Shown piece by piece: positions 35,851-48,955 of a stretch of DNA of 64,000 bases (the first letter of the stretch is position 1; each line of letters opens with the position of its first letter). Location: the NCBI GenBank assembly GCA_029721515.1, contig CM056556.1, forward strand, positions 21,963,669-22,027,668. Reading direction: 5' to 3'. Origin of the DNA: Synanceia verrucosa (lineage: Eukaryota > Chordata > Actinopteri > Perciformes > Synanceiidae). Below the pieces are notes generated by a model. The model made no database searches. It had not been told where the DNA came from and was given only the letters and a program-made list of their open reading frames with translations. The position numbers and the translations under genes were made by a program.

Positions 35851-38099
35851 GCTCAAGACAGCAAAAAGTAGCTGCAGCCATGCAGCCTACAAAATGCACA
35901 CTGTGGCTACAGACTCTTAGTCTTGGTGGAATACATGTGCTAGTGGACAAGTCTACAGTATCCAGGTCAGCTGCTCAACATCATTGCGTTCATGTGATAT
36001 TTTCATGGAAGATCCAACCCAGGAGACAGACAATAATTTGCAAGAGCCTTGCAAGGGGGAAAATGGTTGAGCACTGGCGTGGGTTTGTGCTCTGTGCCCT
36101 CTAGTTAATTATGTGTTTCATTTAGATAAACAGCTGTGCAAAGATGGTGCAATGCTGAAAAACAGAGGAAACATATTTGTCAATTTTGTGTTATTAAAAT
36201 ATCCTTTCACAAAAATGGAAACATACTTGTGACATTCTGCTCTTTTATTTTCCATATTCCCTTTCCTCATTTTTATTACTTTTCTCTAATTACTCTCTTA
36301 TTCTACCCCACTCACCCTCTGTGTTTTCTCTTTTTTTTGATATTCTATCAGCCTTCTTTTATCTCCGGAGGATCAAAAGACTGAAAAGATACAGTGTCTC
36401 TTTGAGACATGCGATTGATTTGCCTACTTCACATGACAGAAATCATTACCTGCCAGTCGGTCACTGCTCACAAGTGTTGACTACAAATAAAATGCACATG
36501 CTAATTTAGCTCTGTGGCTGTCGTTTTAAAGTATAACCATATCTCTTATACATTACATGATCTTAACGTGAGCCCCTGTGTGGCGATGTGACTCAGTGGC
36601 GTCTTTGTGCAGAGAGGAGGGATGATTGCTTTGACAGAGTACTGAAAGGGAGGAGGAGATGATGGGCAATCATGTTTGAATCCTCCCTCTGGTGGAGAAT
36701 GGAAGGTCAGAGGAGGATGGATTGAGCCGGTAGAGCATGGGTGAAATTATGTAAAGGTGAAGAGAGGCATAACCTTGTTAAAAACAATCTGTGTTTAGAA
36801 GCAGGAAATGGGGTTTACTGAGAAACAGAAGGCTCAAGGGTTTATAATACACATGGTTGTATGATAAGAGGGGAGATGAAGGGAGGTAAAAGGTGGACGG
36901 GAGAAGATCTAATGGAAAATGTCATTCTGCTTTTTGAGTTTAGAAATAAAAGACATGCATGTTGTGCCCAGATATATTTCTAAACAGGCACAGCAGCCTG
37001 GAAACAGTGCAAATAATTGGGGAAGTGTGCCTTCAAAAAATACAAATAACACCAGTAAATATGATGCATATATTTTGCAGGGCTTATTAAGGGTGCACCC
37101 AAGTCACAAGGGTCAATTTGTGGTAATATATTCTGCTTCCAAAAAGCTGAATAAATTAACTTATTTGAAAGTTAAAAAAGACACATGAGATAATAAATGA
37201 GGAGAACAAAGAACCATTCTATTATTGCAAACAAACAACAGAGACTCTCAGTAAGTTTTTATATGAAATGTAAATGTGATTTCATCTCTTTCTCATTTCT
37301 TTACGAGTAGAAATTGAATAAATAATGGACAACAATATAGTTTTCTCACATAGAGATATATGGTGGCTTTAGTGTATCATATTAATTCACCAAGTGATGT
37401 ATGAGATTAAAAAGGATACCATAGATCAGATGAATGCAGTAAAGAGAGTACCGTGAATTCCAGTGTACATTTACATATTGAACATTCACCATGTTTTTCA
37501 CACCTGGTAAGCTCTTGACTTCTGAGGAAGCAAAATTAAGTGGAAATTGGAGCACAGTGTTTCCCATTCTGAGCAAATGTTCAGATATGTTGACCTCAAA
37601 GGCAGCAATTCCCTGTTGGATTATGTTCACTCTGTTTTATATGGCATACCACCAAACAACCAAATGAACCCTGGAAAGCAAGGTCATTGCTGAATCTTTA
37701 ATTGCTTCAAGTGTTTCAGGGGGATGATTTTTTTTTTGCACAGAAATTAAAGTTAATTATTTTACGAGTTCATCTATTTCTTTTTCTTGTCCTTACTTTT
37801 GTTCCACTCTTTGTTTATACATGCCCATTGGTGGCCAAGTTTCTTTTCATGCATTTTATAGGCAAATCACAACTTGAAACTTCTCCATCTCAGTGCAATG
37901 TCCGCAGTCTCTTGTAAAACCTGTCTTTGTTGGTGTGCATGACAACTGGACAGGTTTGTCAGGGCTCTCACCATTAATGGAAACTAATGTGGAGCCATGA
38001 GTGGGCCAACTGCTGTGGGTAAAAGTGCAATAGGTGGTTATTATACTGGTCTCCTATGGGCAGAAGAAAAGCTGCTTTTTAACAGGCAGAAATGTCATG

Positions 38100-38260
38100 C
38101 GTTTTGAACGTCTGACTAACCCACTAATATTTTCGTCCAGTCTCGTCTCGTCAATGAAACCTCACACTCATCATGTTTTAATCAAGAACCATGTTTATCA
38201 TGAAAAAAGGGTCGTCAATGAAATAATTTCGTCATCATCATCGTTGACAAAAACAACACT
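38100..38260 (-). mobile_element. Truncated MITE of the AGTGTTAAT family
   Basis: The terminus at 38260 reads, on the minus strand, agtgttgtttttgtcaacga, followed by repeated tgatgacgaaat and cgagacgagactgga phrases. This resembles the left end of the 59356-60247 element. The other end is absent. Confidence 0.55.
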
Positions 38261-39684
38261 GACTGTGAACCACAACTATGTTTTGCTGCCATAAAGTAAA
38301 TTATTGATTTTCTGTCCTACATGCAGATTGCAGGTACATGAACATGTGATGAATTAATGATTTGTACGCTATAAATAGCTAAAAGTAATGTCACTTGTAA
38401 TAATGGCTGCTTGAGCATTGTTGGAGAACCCTGATGATGGCACAATCAGTAAAACTGTGGGCCATTTTTTCCATTGACAGGTGAGTGATGATATGCAGGT
38501 GGAAAATTAAGTGCATGTTTTGATCCATTTGTGGCGAACCGTGGGAGTGGAAATGAGGCTTGTGTGCAATTCTGCAATGATTGAGATCTAGAAAAAATAA
38601 TTTGATGCATTGACAGCTTTATAATTCTAATGGATAGGATATATATTTCTGTCATTGCACAGACAAAGTTTCACTGGTGAAATGTGGGTTTTATGCATTT
38701 GGCTTGTGTTGTAGTGATTTCTTGTGCATGAAACATATTCATCTTTGATCTATTTGGCACTTGCTCTGGTGGGAATGTACTGGAACTTTATATTGGTGCC
38801 AATAATCCTGCAGCCTCTTTCATTAGCAAGAATCGGTGTAGTGAATTACACCATCTAAACCACTCTCTAAACTATAATGTATGACCGACACACTTGACTT
38901 CTTTTTAATCCAGGTGTTTTTCTCATTTTAAGTATCTTTCTTGCAGTACACTGGGTTTTGTGAAAAGTGCATATGGATGCTGTTTTCCTCTAAGATACAG
39001 ATAGATCATTGCTTTTGCAGCTATTCATTTGATCTGTGAGATAACATTTTGGCTTTATTTATTGAACTCTCACCTTCTTATCTCTGCTTCACTGCGGGTG
39101 CTGTACTTATGCGGTAGTGGTCTTGGGGTGAAAGTATATTGAAAAATGGTGTTAAATAGTTGAGCTTCTGTGAGCAAAATATTGTCTGATTTCAATTCTA
39201 ATACAGTCTTAAAAAGGAAAAAAGCCCACAGCCTGCAGCTTTCCTTATGAATCATTGATCATTATCATATCACATACCCTAAATATGCAGTATGTTTCTG
39301 CGGAAGCTGATGTGTTATTTTCTCTGTGGGTGTTAGATATTGTAAGATAGCATGTGACTATTAATTCTTCCACAGAATACACACAGTGTCTATAAATTAT
39401 TCAGGTCTAGACAACATAACAAAACAAGCACCTTTCCTGGGAAATAATTCAAAAGATCGCTGCCCGTGGGACGAGAACTGAGACCTGGATTATTTTTGGA
39501 TGCCGCTGGTCGTGCAGGAGTGCTGTCCCATGTTAATTACATCACAAAGTCATGTTTTAGTCTTTCAACACTCAGCCTGAGGTACTCCTGCAGCGGTTGT
39601 TGGCCTTCTTAAGGCAGCAGTAAGTGATGCTGCATCTGGGGCTGTGTGTTGCAGTGAAATGTTATTCCTTTAGTGTCTACTTAC

Positions 39685-39741
39685 TGCGCTGGTAGTGCCA
39701 TCTGTGTCTGTTAGCCTCTGGTGCAGATCAAACCAGACCGT
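39685..39741 (-). CDS. necab2: necab2 exon: 19-codon segment before the ABM domain
   Basis: A 57-nt exon, phase 0 at both ends. The acceptor is ttctccttgcag, with a good pyrimidine tract, and the donor is GCA|gtaagt. It encodes TVWFDLHQRLTDTDGTTSA. NECAB2 has WFDL.QRL.D.DGT at this position. Because the exon is an exact multiple of three, skipping it would keep the frame, so it could be a cassette exon; no sequence here shows that it is. It lies alone between introns of about 7.7 and 20.5 kb, so gene predictors could easily miss it. Residues 115-133. Confidence 0.92.
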
Positions 39742-42700
39742 CTGCAAGGAGAAGCACAAAGACAACAACAGCAGCAACGTGTCAATCAACAAGACCAACA
39801 TCAGCAACGACTAAGCCACTGATTGAAGCAGGCAGCAGTCACTCACAAAGAGATGTAATAATGGGAGAAGGAACAGGCATGAAAGCAGGATGCTTTTTGG
39901 GTGCAGAATGCTAAGATGAAAATGAAGTTCAGCAAGGAAGATGGGAGGAGAGGAGGTGGATGCATGCCAATACAGTAAGAGAAGCTTGAAATGAAACAGA
40001 ATGATTTATACTAGCGTGAAAGATCTAAACATACAAGAACACTGCAATGCCAAAACAGCATGATGCAAGAGCTGTAGCTGTAGGGCTTCATTCAAAAAAA
40101 GCCTATGGCTGTCAAGCTTTCTATTGCACCATACTGTACATATGCAGTTAAAATGATAATGGTTATCTCTAAACATTGTCGTAGTTATCTTTAGTCGACA
40201 ACCTTGGATATTGTTGGCTAACGCTAAAACTCAGTGCTGACTATTCTGATCCCAGCAAATGATCTAAAAACAAGAGGATTTAAGTATGCTCATGAAGCTG
40301 CTCTCAGTCCTGACTTACACTATGACACTCATTGTTTATGTAGTGTTACTATACTGCTTACATAATATGGCATCATTTTAATGGTTTATGTATGTTGCTT
40401 TATTGTGCACATAATGGGCCATCGTTACATAGGTTTACATAATGCAGTAGTTCTCAAATGGTGGGGGGGGCACAATGAGGTGTTGGGGGTGTGTGAAAAA
40501 AATTCTGTACCCTTGGGGGGGGGCATGACAGAAAACCACTGACATAATGTTACGTTGTGTCTGTAACAGTGTAGTTACAAAGGATTGTGTGATGTTACGA
40601 CATCACGTAACGTAGCTTACTTAACTATGCAACAACCACGTCTGTTTTTAGCCAAACTACAATCTTTTCCTAAACCTAACGTCATTTTCTTTACCGAAAC
40701 CTAACCAAGATCTTTACTGTCATATAACAAGCAAAAACTGGGACTGGAGGGGTACGTAGAGCGCCATAGTTTTTGGTCTGTAACCATGCTGCTATATTTG
40801 ATGTTGGGAGAATGTGTTGGTACGTAATAGTGTGACAAATTACTGGAAGATTGAGTCAAATGCTTAATATACAGGATAAAAAGTCAACATCCCCACTATT
40901 TCATGAGCCATGCAGACAACATAGCAATAAGCTAGTTAGCATTTGTTTGGAGCTTATGAACAGATCAGAGCAGACACATGATGAAACCCAATCCTTACAT
41001 GTTTTTGGTTTTGGAAAGACAAAAAAAAACACTTTGAGCTGTCTGCTGAGATAATGACTTTTTCTCCTCATAGGGGTTTTAGAAAGCGGTCAATTTAACA
41101 CATGTGAAGGGGAACACAATTAATATGAAAGATCAAATACACTCTTCAGACAGGACATTATTGAAGCCATATGTGGGCAAATGTGGCTTTGTGTGAGGAC
41201 CGGGGATAATGAGACACTGATTTCTAGTTTTTTCCTCCATGCTCAATGTCTGTGAGTCAGAGTTATATAAACCTGTGACAATAACTCATAGTAAGTGCTG
41301 CAGGTTTCTGTCACCAAGGTGACTGATAAGTATCACAGTTGCTACAGTGCAAATGAAGTGTCTGCATTTTACAGAACACAGCAGGGAACGTTGAAGAAAA
41401 AGGGCTCTGGCACACTGGACACACACACGCACACACAATGTACTGTAAAAGCAACTGGACACACACTGAGTTTTAAGATAAAAGATTTGAGCTTAATGTG
41501 ACACAGCCTGGTCACAGCTGGACTGAAATGGAAAGTGCTGTGTGCACAACCTACACTTAAATCCTTCTTTTTTGTGAAAAAGAGTTCACCCAGTACTGTA
41601 CGCTATGCATGAATAATGGCTGCATCCCTTTAAACCCTCATTAAGTGATTTTTATAACCACTTGGGGGGCAGTTTTGTGAAGACAACGTTGATGTGCTAT
41701 GCCTTAAAACAATTGCTATGGCTAATATGTTATCATAAATGTGTCTCATTTAACCATCTCGTCATCTTTCTGTCCATCTGATGACCAATTAAGTTCAACA
41801 TTGACTCTTATTTTGTCTCACCAAGTCAACCCGTTGACCTTTAACCCGTGAAAGTATCAGCAGAGGCTATAAAGACAAGATAATCTGAATGTTTTGTACA
41901 CTGCTCTGCTGCGACATGAGCAGAGGAGAAAGACCATTACATAACAGAGTAGCTGAAGTTATAAAATATTATTTCGCTGAAAGAAGAAAGCTGGAAAGCT
42001 TATCCAGGTGAGAAACACTTTTTTTGTTTGTGGCACACAGAGAACAATACATAATGATATTTTATAACCAAAAAGAAGAAGCAAACTCCCTGGGGAGCGT
42101 GGAGGAAGACAACAGGGGAATCTGAGAGTCAGACCAACGTGACATGAATTTGCCACTTTGAGGATGGTTTGCAGGTAACAGGATTTCCAGCGTGTTATCA
42201 CAGTGCAGTGGTAGAAACACTGTTTTCATCTCGCCAGGCACAGCATCACTCAGTGTGCAGCTGGCTTATTATTCATTCAGTAAACAATTCATGATTCACT
42301 CAAACACCGTGTGATAATATCATTTCCTCTTCCAGGCTCTTGCACAGTCTTAATACTGAGATCATACCAGGCCAAACACAGAAAAAAGACAAAGCCACAT
42401 TCCTTAAAAGCCTTAAAAATGTTTTTTGGCTTTCATATGATTTTTGCATGTCTGGTCTATCTGGTCTGATGTAATCCACCAGAAAATGTCTATTCATTTG
42501 CTTTTCTTCAGCTCTGATTGTTCTGAAAACACACAGCGTAAAATGTCTGGTGACCAATTTTCTTCTCTGTGTTGGGTGTTGTTCTTGCTATTCTGTCACC
42601 AGATTGTAATTTTGGGAGTAATTCCTTCTTTTATGTAAAAAAACATTTGAAAAGGCAGCAGCCTTGCAATAGCTCAAAATGAAAATGCTTTTTAAATAAA

Positions 42701-43479
42701 CAACGTGTCTCTTTTCATTTTTGGGTGACTTTTTAAGTTGAGAAAGAAAATGAAAAAAATAGCATTTAAGACTGACATGCTCATTGAAATGCTACTAATG
42801 TTTTTCTTCATTACTGGGTGAGTAATTGATATGCAACAGTCATTTTGTGGGTGAACTTGAAACATTAGTTTAAAAAATGTTTTTAATCTACACTCACATT
42901 TTATGTCATTAGCAGTTATATCTATAATTTCTTACTTGTACACTAACATTGTCCTTTGTAATTTTTAATTCTTAGCTAACTCAAGATGATCTGAAATTCT
43001 GGCTTCACACACAAAAAAAGCCAAATTGGGTGTCTGCTACATTAATCTAAGTGTAACATGTAGTTTCTACCATATATAGTCATGTTTTGATGTGCAATAA
43101 CTTAAAATTGCGTAAATTAACTTATGTTGACAGAACCTAATGCATTTTGGGTAAAATAGCAAATTGCATGTACAACTCCAGAGCAGAAGGTGGCAGTAGT
43201 GTGCGAACCGGGACTTTACTTCAACTTTATCAGGAAGTTCAGCATACCGTTTAAAACACTTGTTGAAGACAGTAAGCTAAGTCCTTTACTTGACTTAAAA
43301 TAACTTTGACTTAAAAAATAAACCACTGCACAGAAATGTCACGTAACCTGTTATTCTCCACTCTATAATTTTGAATGATTAATTTCATCAGTGAATGTTT
43401 TCGCAGTGTGCTTACTAATCATAGCTGCATTAGCAGCTAACAATAACAGCATTAGTTGCTTTGGTTAGCTACTTAGCAT

Positions 43480-43745
43480 TTGCATCGCTTGCTAAAATGA
43501 GCATATTATAATTGGATGGAACTATTTTCCATATTATTTATTATTTCATTATTACATATTTTTATTATGTTGGACTTCCCCCTCGTAACTGAGTAATAGT
43601 AATGCAAACACAGTACGTTGATTCAACATATTTAGAATAATTTCACTCGACAAATCTATTTTTTGCTAAATTAGCATATTATAATTGAGTTGAGATACTT
43701 TCCTTATTTTATGTTTACCCAACAAATTATTATTTTGAGTGCAGC
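43480..43745 (+). repeat. Dispersed repeat with internal duplication
   Basis: gcatattataattggatgga (about 43501) and gcatattataattgagttga (about 43674) are two versions of one segment, each followed by a tttcc-containing stretch. The right end, tttacccaacaaattattat then tttgagtg, matches 33060-33095. I do not know the family. Confidence 0.55.
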
Positions 43746-46379
43746 TACAATATCTTAATCTTTAGATTTTTGGCAGATAACTAATAATAACTAATATGAA
43801 CTAATATTTGAGATGATTCTCAAATATTAATAACTAATATTTGAGATGATTCAAAGAACAGACCAGTCAACATTTTGAGAAATACTATCACTTGCTTTCC
43901 TGCTATCAGCGTTAACCTGAGTGAGGGTGGGTGCTACACAAATGCATCAACATTGCCTTTTCAGCTGTGAACAATGTCTGTGAGCAGCAGAGTACAAAAC
44001 ACAAAGAAGCTTTTATTGCAACACACACAGAAGAGAGCAACTGCGTTCTCTGCTCAGATGGATATTACTCCACGTCCATGTCTTTACAGAGATGATAGTT
44101 GTTTACTATGTTATATTAATGCTGTGACAGCTCATACCAAGCACTCTCAAACCTTTCATTTTACTCATATTCATTTGATCATAATTCATTGATATAGGCC
44201 TTCTTTTGTTTACTTGGTTGAGGTGACCTGACTATGAGATGTCACTTTACATTTGGCTCGTTGATGGGATAGAAAAGGAATGGAGAAATTAAAGCGACGC
44301 CACTGTCGTCTCTCATTTTCCCTCTCTAATATTCAAGCTTCAGTTCCTTACGGGGTACTTTTCGACCAAAAACGAAAAAGTAAATAAATCATTACTGAGG
44401 AGATCCTGTCTAAATTCCTGTGTAAACAGGTAAAAAATATCAGACCTGACAGTGTTAAGTCATCCGTGAGACAAAGCACCTTTGTGCCACTGTCATTGTA
44501 AACAAGTCAACCTCTGAGCAGAATTCTCAGCAGCAGCAGGGTTCTCAGGAGGGCTTCAGGGTCATCACTGAATATTGAAAAAAATCTTTGGTGGAAAGCC
44601 TTTCAGTCATTACATCTACAATAGAGGTCACTCAATTGAGTGAGGCAATTCTACTTAAACCCAGACAATTTACTGTATATTGAATTAGCACCAAGAACCA
44701 AGGGCTAAAGGTCATTTTTAAACGGGCACCATGGTCTGATACATACAGTAGGTCATGTAAACAGGAATAAAATAAAATCAAGATGAAACATAGAGTTACT
44801 CTTCTTTTTATATTCCTCCTCTCATTTTTTGTTTTCTTTCTGTGATTTCCCTTCCCTCCTCCCCCACCCTCCCTCTCTGCCCTCTGGCAGTACATTGTGT
44901 TTAGTTATTCTTAGCGCTTTCTGCTGTAGTGGCCCGGTCTCCCAAAGACAGCTGAATCTGCTGGGGCTCCATTAGCCTTAACATGTTCAGTACTGGACGG
45001 GACACTGGCGATGCAGAGGAATGGAGAGATGAATTAGAAGGAGGGGAGGAATGAGGCAATAGATTTAAAGATGGAAGGGAGGAGGGAGGATGGTGAAGAA
45101 GCATCTGGGACTGGAGAGTTGCTTCAAAAAGGAGGAAGCATGGAAAAACACAATTGCAAAAGTTTGGACACGCATGCCCTTAATTGCCTCCTCTGTCTCT
45201 TTCATCATCTCTTCCCTACTTCCATTGTTTCCTTTTTATCAGATAGTGTTAGTTAGCTCCTCCTCCTTCCTCCTGTCCTCTGTAGACCTTCTACGTCAAT
45301 AAGCTGCCTCAGCATTTCCAAATTTAACCAACGCAACATCTCAAATTTACAAATCCTCAACATGACTGTTGGTAAAAAAAAAAAAAAATGTTTAGAGTAA
45401 GAACTAGCTTGTGGTGTTTGTGGTTGAATGAGAGTGCAATCTAAAGGATGAGTAGAGCTAAAAATAAAAGGAGTTCGCAGTCAATCAGTTTGTCTGCCAA
45501 GTCTGGTCTAACTAAATTTTTTTTCAGAGCTTCTGTGATTTATTCCCTGCAGAACGTCTTATCCTTTCACACATGCTGCGCAGGTACAGCCATATTATTT
45601 AATTTGAATTTGCCAGTACGAGTTATTACACTTAATCTACTTTATTAACTTCCTCTTCTTGGTATACCTGAATTTGTGTGTGGCAGGCCACTATGAAAAT
45701 TCAATTGGTAAGACAAAGAAATATGTAAGATGTGAATGTCTGTGTACTGATATCAAGACAAAAATTGGCCCCTTAGAGTAAAGCATTTTATAAATCAAAT
45801 TTTTATAACTACAATGATTATTTTTCACCCAATGTTTTTAAATGAGACAGCTCAACTCTAATTTGTTAGTAATTCACCATTTTATAAAAATAAGTTATTA
45901 TACTCAAAGTTACTGACTGCAGCTTTAAGGGATCTGAAGCCAAAAAGGTCAGGAACCATTAACATAGGGCTTGTTCTTCCTGAAGATGTTTGTACATGCA
46001 AATATTTTGTATTGCAAAGATGTTATTGTATTTTAAGGCTCATCTGGGAACTATTGTTTAAGCAAACCTAACTTGATTGGTTGTAGCCACAGGACAGTGC
46101 ATGTGGGATTGACTGAAAATAAACCATATTGTGTCTTGATGGTAATGAAGGAACATGTCTCCCAGTGCCTCATTGATGTGTTTTTAATAGCTTTTGGATA
46201 ACAATGGTGCTTTATGGCACAGAGGAATAACATGTCATTTTGTGGACAGAAAAACAATATCTGTCAACCGAAGTGCTGGGATTGTTCTTTCCATGGATTT
46301 GTTGACAATAGGAAAAATATTTAATGAGTCATGTCTTGTCAAGTTGCTGAAGTTAATTTACAGTTTTGTTTAGGTGCTA

Positions 46380-47220
46380 TCCTGTCTGATCATTTCTTGT
46401 TTTATTTTGTAGTAACTGTCTCCCTCTTGTTTCAGCCATGTCACTTCCTGCCCTCCTGTTTCCCGCATGTATCTGCTGATTGTTTCCAGCTGTTTCCCAT
46501 TTCCTCATGTGTTAACTCTTTGAGTGCCAGCTGTTTTTTTAAAACGAAAGTGCCTTGTGCCAGCGTTTTTGCCCATTTTGAGTCATTTTTCTAGACTCAC
46601 AGAATATTTTGTACCGTGACTCTGAAACTGAGTAGCTCAAATGAAAAAAGAAACTCTCTATTTCATCATAAAAAAAGTTTGTATTTACCTTGTTTCCGTA
46701 GACAGAGACAGAGGCCACTTACCAAAATCACTACTTTTCTGTCCAGAATCTGTCCGTTTTGGTCTCTAAATGTGATCGTCTCCACTTCCTGCTTTGATGT
46801 TCGTGGCCTATATTAACTCTTTATGCCCCAACTACAAATCACAGAAGCCACAACATTACAACGGGAAACCATGATCAGCAACCCGCTGCACAAAAAAAAA
46901 TGGCACTCAAAGCGTTAATAGTCTGCAGTTTCCCCTGTCCTGCACCAGTTCGTATTGTCAGCAGCGGAAACCAAGTCAGGCGTGTGTTTGTCTGCTGTGT
47001 GTCCTGTTTTATTTGTTACTTTGTTTGTTAGTGTGTAGTCAGGTTTCATTTGCTACTTCTATTAATTATGTCCCTCACCTTTTGTGAGTGCCTTTAGTTA
47101 ATTACTTAGTTTAGTTTGTTACCATTTTCCTCCTTTTGATTTTCAGTTGTGTTTTAATTCTATCACTCTATCAGCCTCGGATAGAGTGTTTTGTTAGTCC
47201 TTTGTTTCTTACCTTTAGGA
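46380..47220 (+). repeat. Dispersed repeat split by a TTAA element
   Basis: ttgttttattttgtagtaac, then cacttcctgccctcctgttt and tgattgtttccagctgt, interrupted at 46516-46914 by the MITE, then continuing with tctgcagtttcccctgtcct and tgtcctgttttatttgttac. A related stretch lies at 48130-48380. No coding region found. Confidence 0.55.
46516..46914 (-). mobile_element. TTAA-flanked MITE, family B, copy 2
   Basis: 399 bp between TTAA at 46512-46515 and 46915-46918. Ends ctctttgagtgcca and, reverse complement, cgctttgagtgcca. The interior, read in reverse, matches 33989-34423 over long stretches, including tcaaagcaggaagtggagac and aaaacggacagattctggac. It is inserted in an older dispersed repeat, which shows it moved as a unit. 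Confidence 0.88.
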
Positions 47221-47398
47221 AAGCCTGAGTTCGAACAGAATGTTACCATTCTTAAAATTTAAGACTTAGATTACGGTTGGGATCAGGCATGTAATGGTTA
47301 TGGTTAGGGAAAGCCATCACAGAATTATATCAGGTCAATGCAACATCTTCATAAATGCCCATGCAACATCCACCACAGTGCATGTCTGTATTCTTTAC

Positions 47399-47478
47399 CT
47401 TATTCTCCAGTCGTCCGATTAGTTCAGCCAGGCGGTTGATCTGAGCGTCCAGACCTTCTTTCCTCACCTCCACTGCAC
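47399..47478 (-). CDS. necab2: necab2 exon: coiled-coil segment
   Basis: Exon of 80 nt, acceptor gtgtcacag, donor AATAAG|gtaaag. It encodes (G)AVEVRKEGLDAQINRLAEL then IGRLENK. Leucines and isoleucines recur at heptad-like spacing (I-L-L-I-L), which suggests a short coiled coil. NECAB2 carries an almost identical AQI.RLAELIGRLE.K segment at this place, which makes this one of the best anchors for the gene call. It starts in phase 1, matching the previous exon, and ends in phase 0, matching the next exon about 7.7 kb downstream. Residues 88-114. Confidence 0.94.
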
Positions 47479-48129
47479 CTGTGACACACAAACATTTCAT
47501 GTCTAAATACACAGAAAAAAAAAATACTATTATGAATATAGAGTTTCTAGGTTGGGACTAGATTTCATGCAGCTGGGTTACATAGTATATTCAAATATCG
47601 AATATAATAATATTCAAATTTCCCAAGCCTGACTCACTACCTCTCACAATATTTGTGTCCTGATTGTCTGACAAACAACTCCTCTTTCCATATGCAATCC
47701 TGAAAAAGGCACAGTAAAAACACAGCAGTGCTGAGCAGGTACTTCATAGGCAACAAAGAATTCTAGAACAATACTTTGCCATCTTTGCTCTTTCCTTCTC
47801 ATCGCGCTCCCTTTTTTGATTTTCGTCATTTCATAATGAATATTTCATGTGAAGTTGCTGAATAATTGGCAATTATATCTGTTTACTGGAAGGAAATTGG
47901 CCTGTTCAAAGACAGTAAAGACAAGGATGGATGGGAAGCCAACTCCTTTGATGGGCTGTTTCGCTCTTATTCCAGTGTGATTTTTTTTTGACACCACACT
48001 GGAGTTTTTGGAATTACCTCAAGTCTTAAAGCAATATTTCACTTTGGCAGAAAGTGTACTTTTCAGCAAGACAGCCAACAGCCATGAGGGTAGTGTCAAG
48101 CTCCGTCTGTCTCTTTGGTTAAGTTACCC

Positions 48130-48380
48130 ATTTTTGTCTTGTGCCCACATGTTGTCTTGTCGCTCCTTGGTTTTATTTTGTAGTAATGCTGTCTCCCTCG
48201 TTTCAGGTCATTTTGCTTCCTGTCCTCCTGTGTTCCCGTCTTGTGATTGTCTGCCCCGCCCTGATTGTATCCACCTGTGTCCCATTACCTTATGTTTAAA
48301 CAGTCCTCTCTCCTCTTTGTCTTTGTGAGATTGTAGTGTTCTCTTACATTCCCTGTCTCTGCGTGTGCCAGTGTTTTTAA
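48130..48380 (+). repeat. Dispersed repeat related to 46380-47220
   Basis: ggttttattttgtagtaatg, then tctccctcgtttcaggtcat, cttcctgtcctcctgt and gtatccacctgtgtcccatt. The phrases occur in the same order as in the copy split by the TTAA element. Confidence 0.55.
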
Positions 48381-48774
48381 GGTTTTTCTTCCTCAGTAGA
48401 TGAGTGTTTTTTTTTTCTGTTTTCAAAGCCTCTAGTGTAGAGCATTGTCTTTGTAATGTTGCATAGCCTCAAGTATAGTGTCTGTATTTGTTAATTTTTA
48501 TATCCTATAGTACAAAGCATTTAATTAGATTTTTTTTTCATTTATTTCTCCGTAGAGAGTGATTTTGTTTTGATAATTTAACAGCCAATAAGACTTTTAC
48601 TGTGAAGAGTTGCCCCCATAACAGAGCAAATCTATTGTTTTGATGCATTTAATTATTTCATTTCATTATCTATAAGTGAGAGACAGAATTAAACTGTGTT
48701 TGTAACATTTTAATTGGTGATACATGTTGGTGCTTCTTGTAGCATTATATGACATGACGTGGAATGAGGAATCG

Positions 48775-48955
48775 GTTAATCTAATAGTTGTCAACTATTG
48801 AATTAATCTGCAACTAATTTGATAATTGATTATTCGTTTTGATACTCTCGTCAGAAACAGAGGACAATTGTCTGATTTCAGCTTCTTAAATGTGACTACA
48901 TTCTGGTTTCTTGACTCCTCTCTAACAGTATACTGAACATCATTGAGATGACGAT
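48775..48955 (-). repeat. Angel-like/hAT-like MITE fragment
   Basis: ggttaatctaatagttgtca, then aattgtctgatttcagcttc, in the reverse orientation of the family seen at 35670-35850. Confidence 0.6.

Larger units (their letters stand above)
19196..39684 (-). other. necab2: necab2 large intron (about 20.5 kb)
   Basis: It contains two long SINE-like copies, a nested TTAA/Tc1 element, several microsatellites, an hAT-type MITE, a TTAA-family element and other dispersed repeats listed separately. Between them (for example 22440-22820, 24370-25680, 27120-28660, 29060-31785, 36000-38100 and 38260-39680) I see ordinary AT-rich intron with no supportable gene. The reading frames at 25668-26100 lie in pyrimidine-rich low-complexity DNA. 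Confidence 0.8.
39742..47398 (-). other. necab2: necab2 intron (about 7.7 kb)
   Basis: It holds a G-rich tract at about 40460-40525, a dispersed-repeat area at about 42840-43745, and a repeat interrupted by a TTAA element at 46380-47220. The rest shows nothing I can assign. Reading frames at 42300-42638 and 44632-45302 have no protein-like features. Confidence 0.75.
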
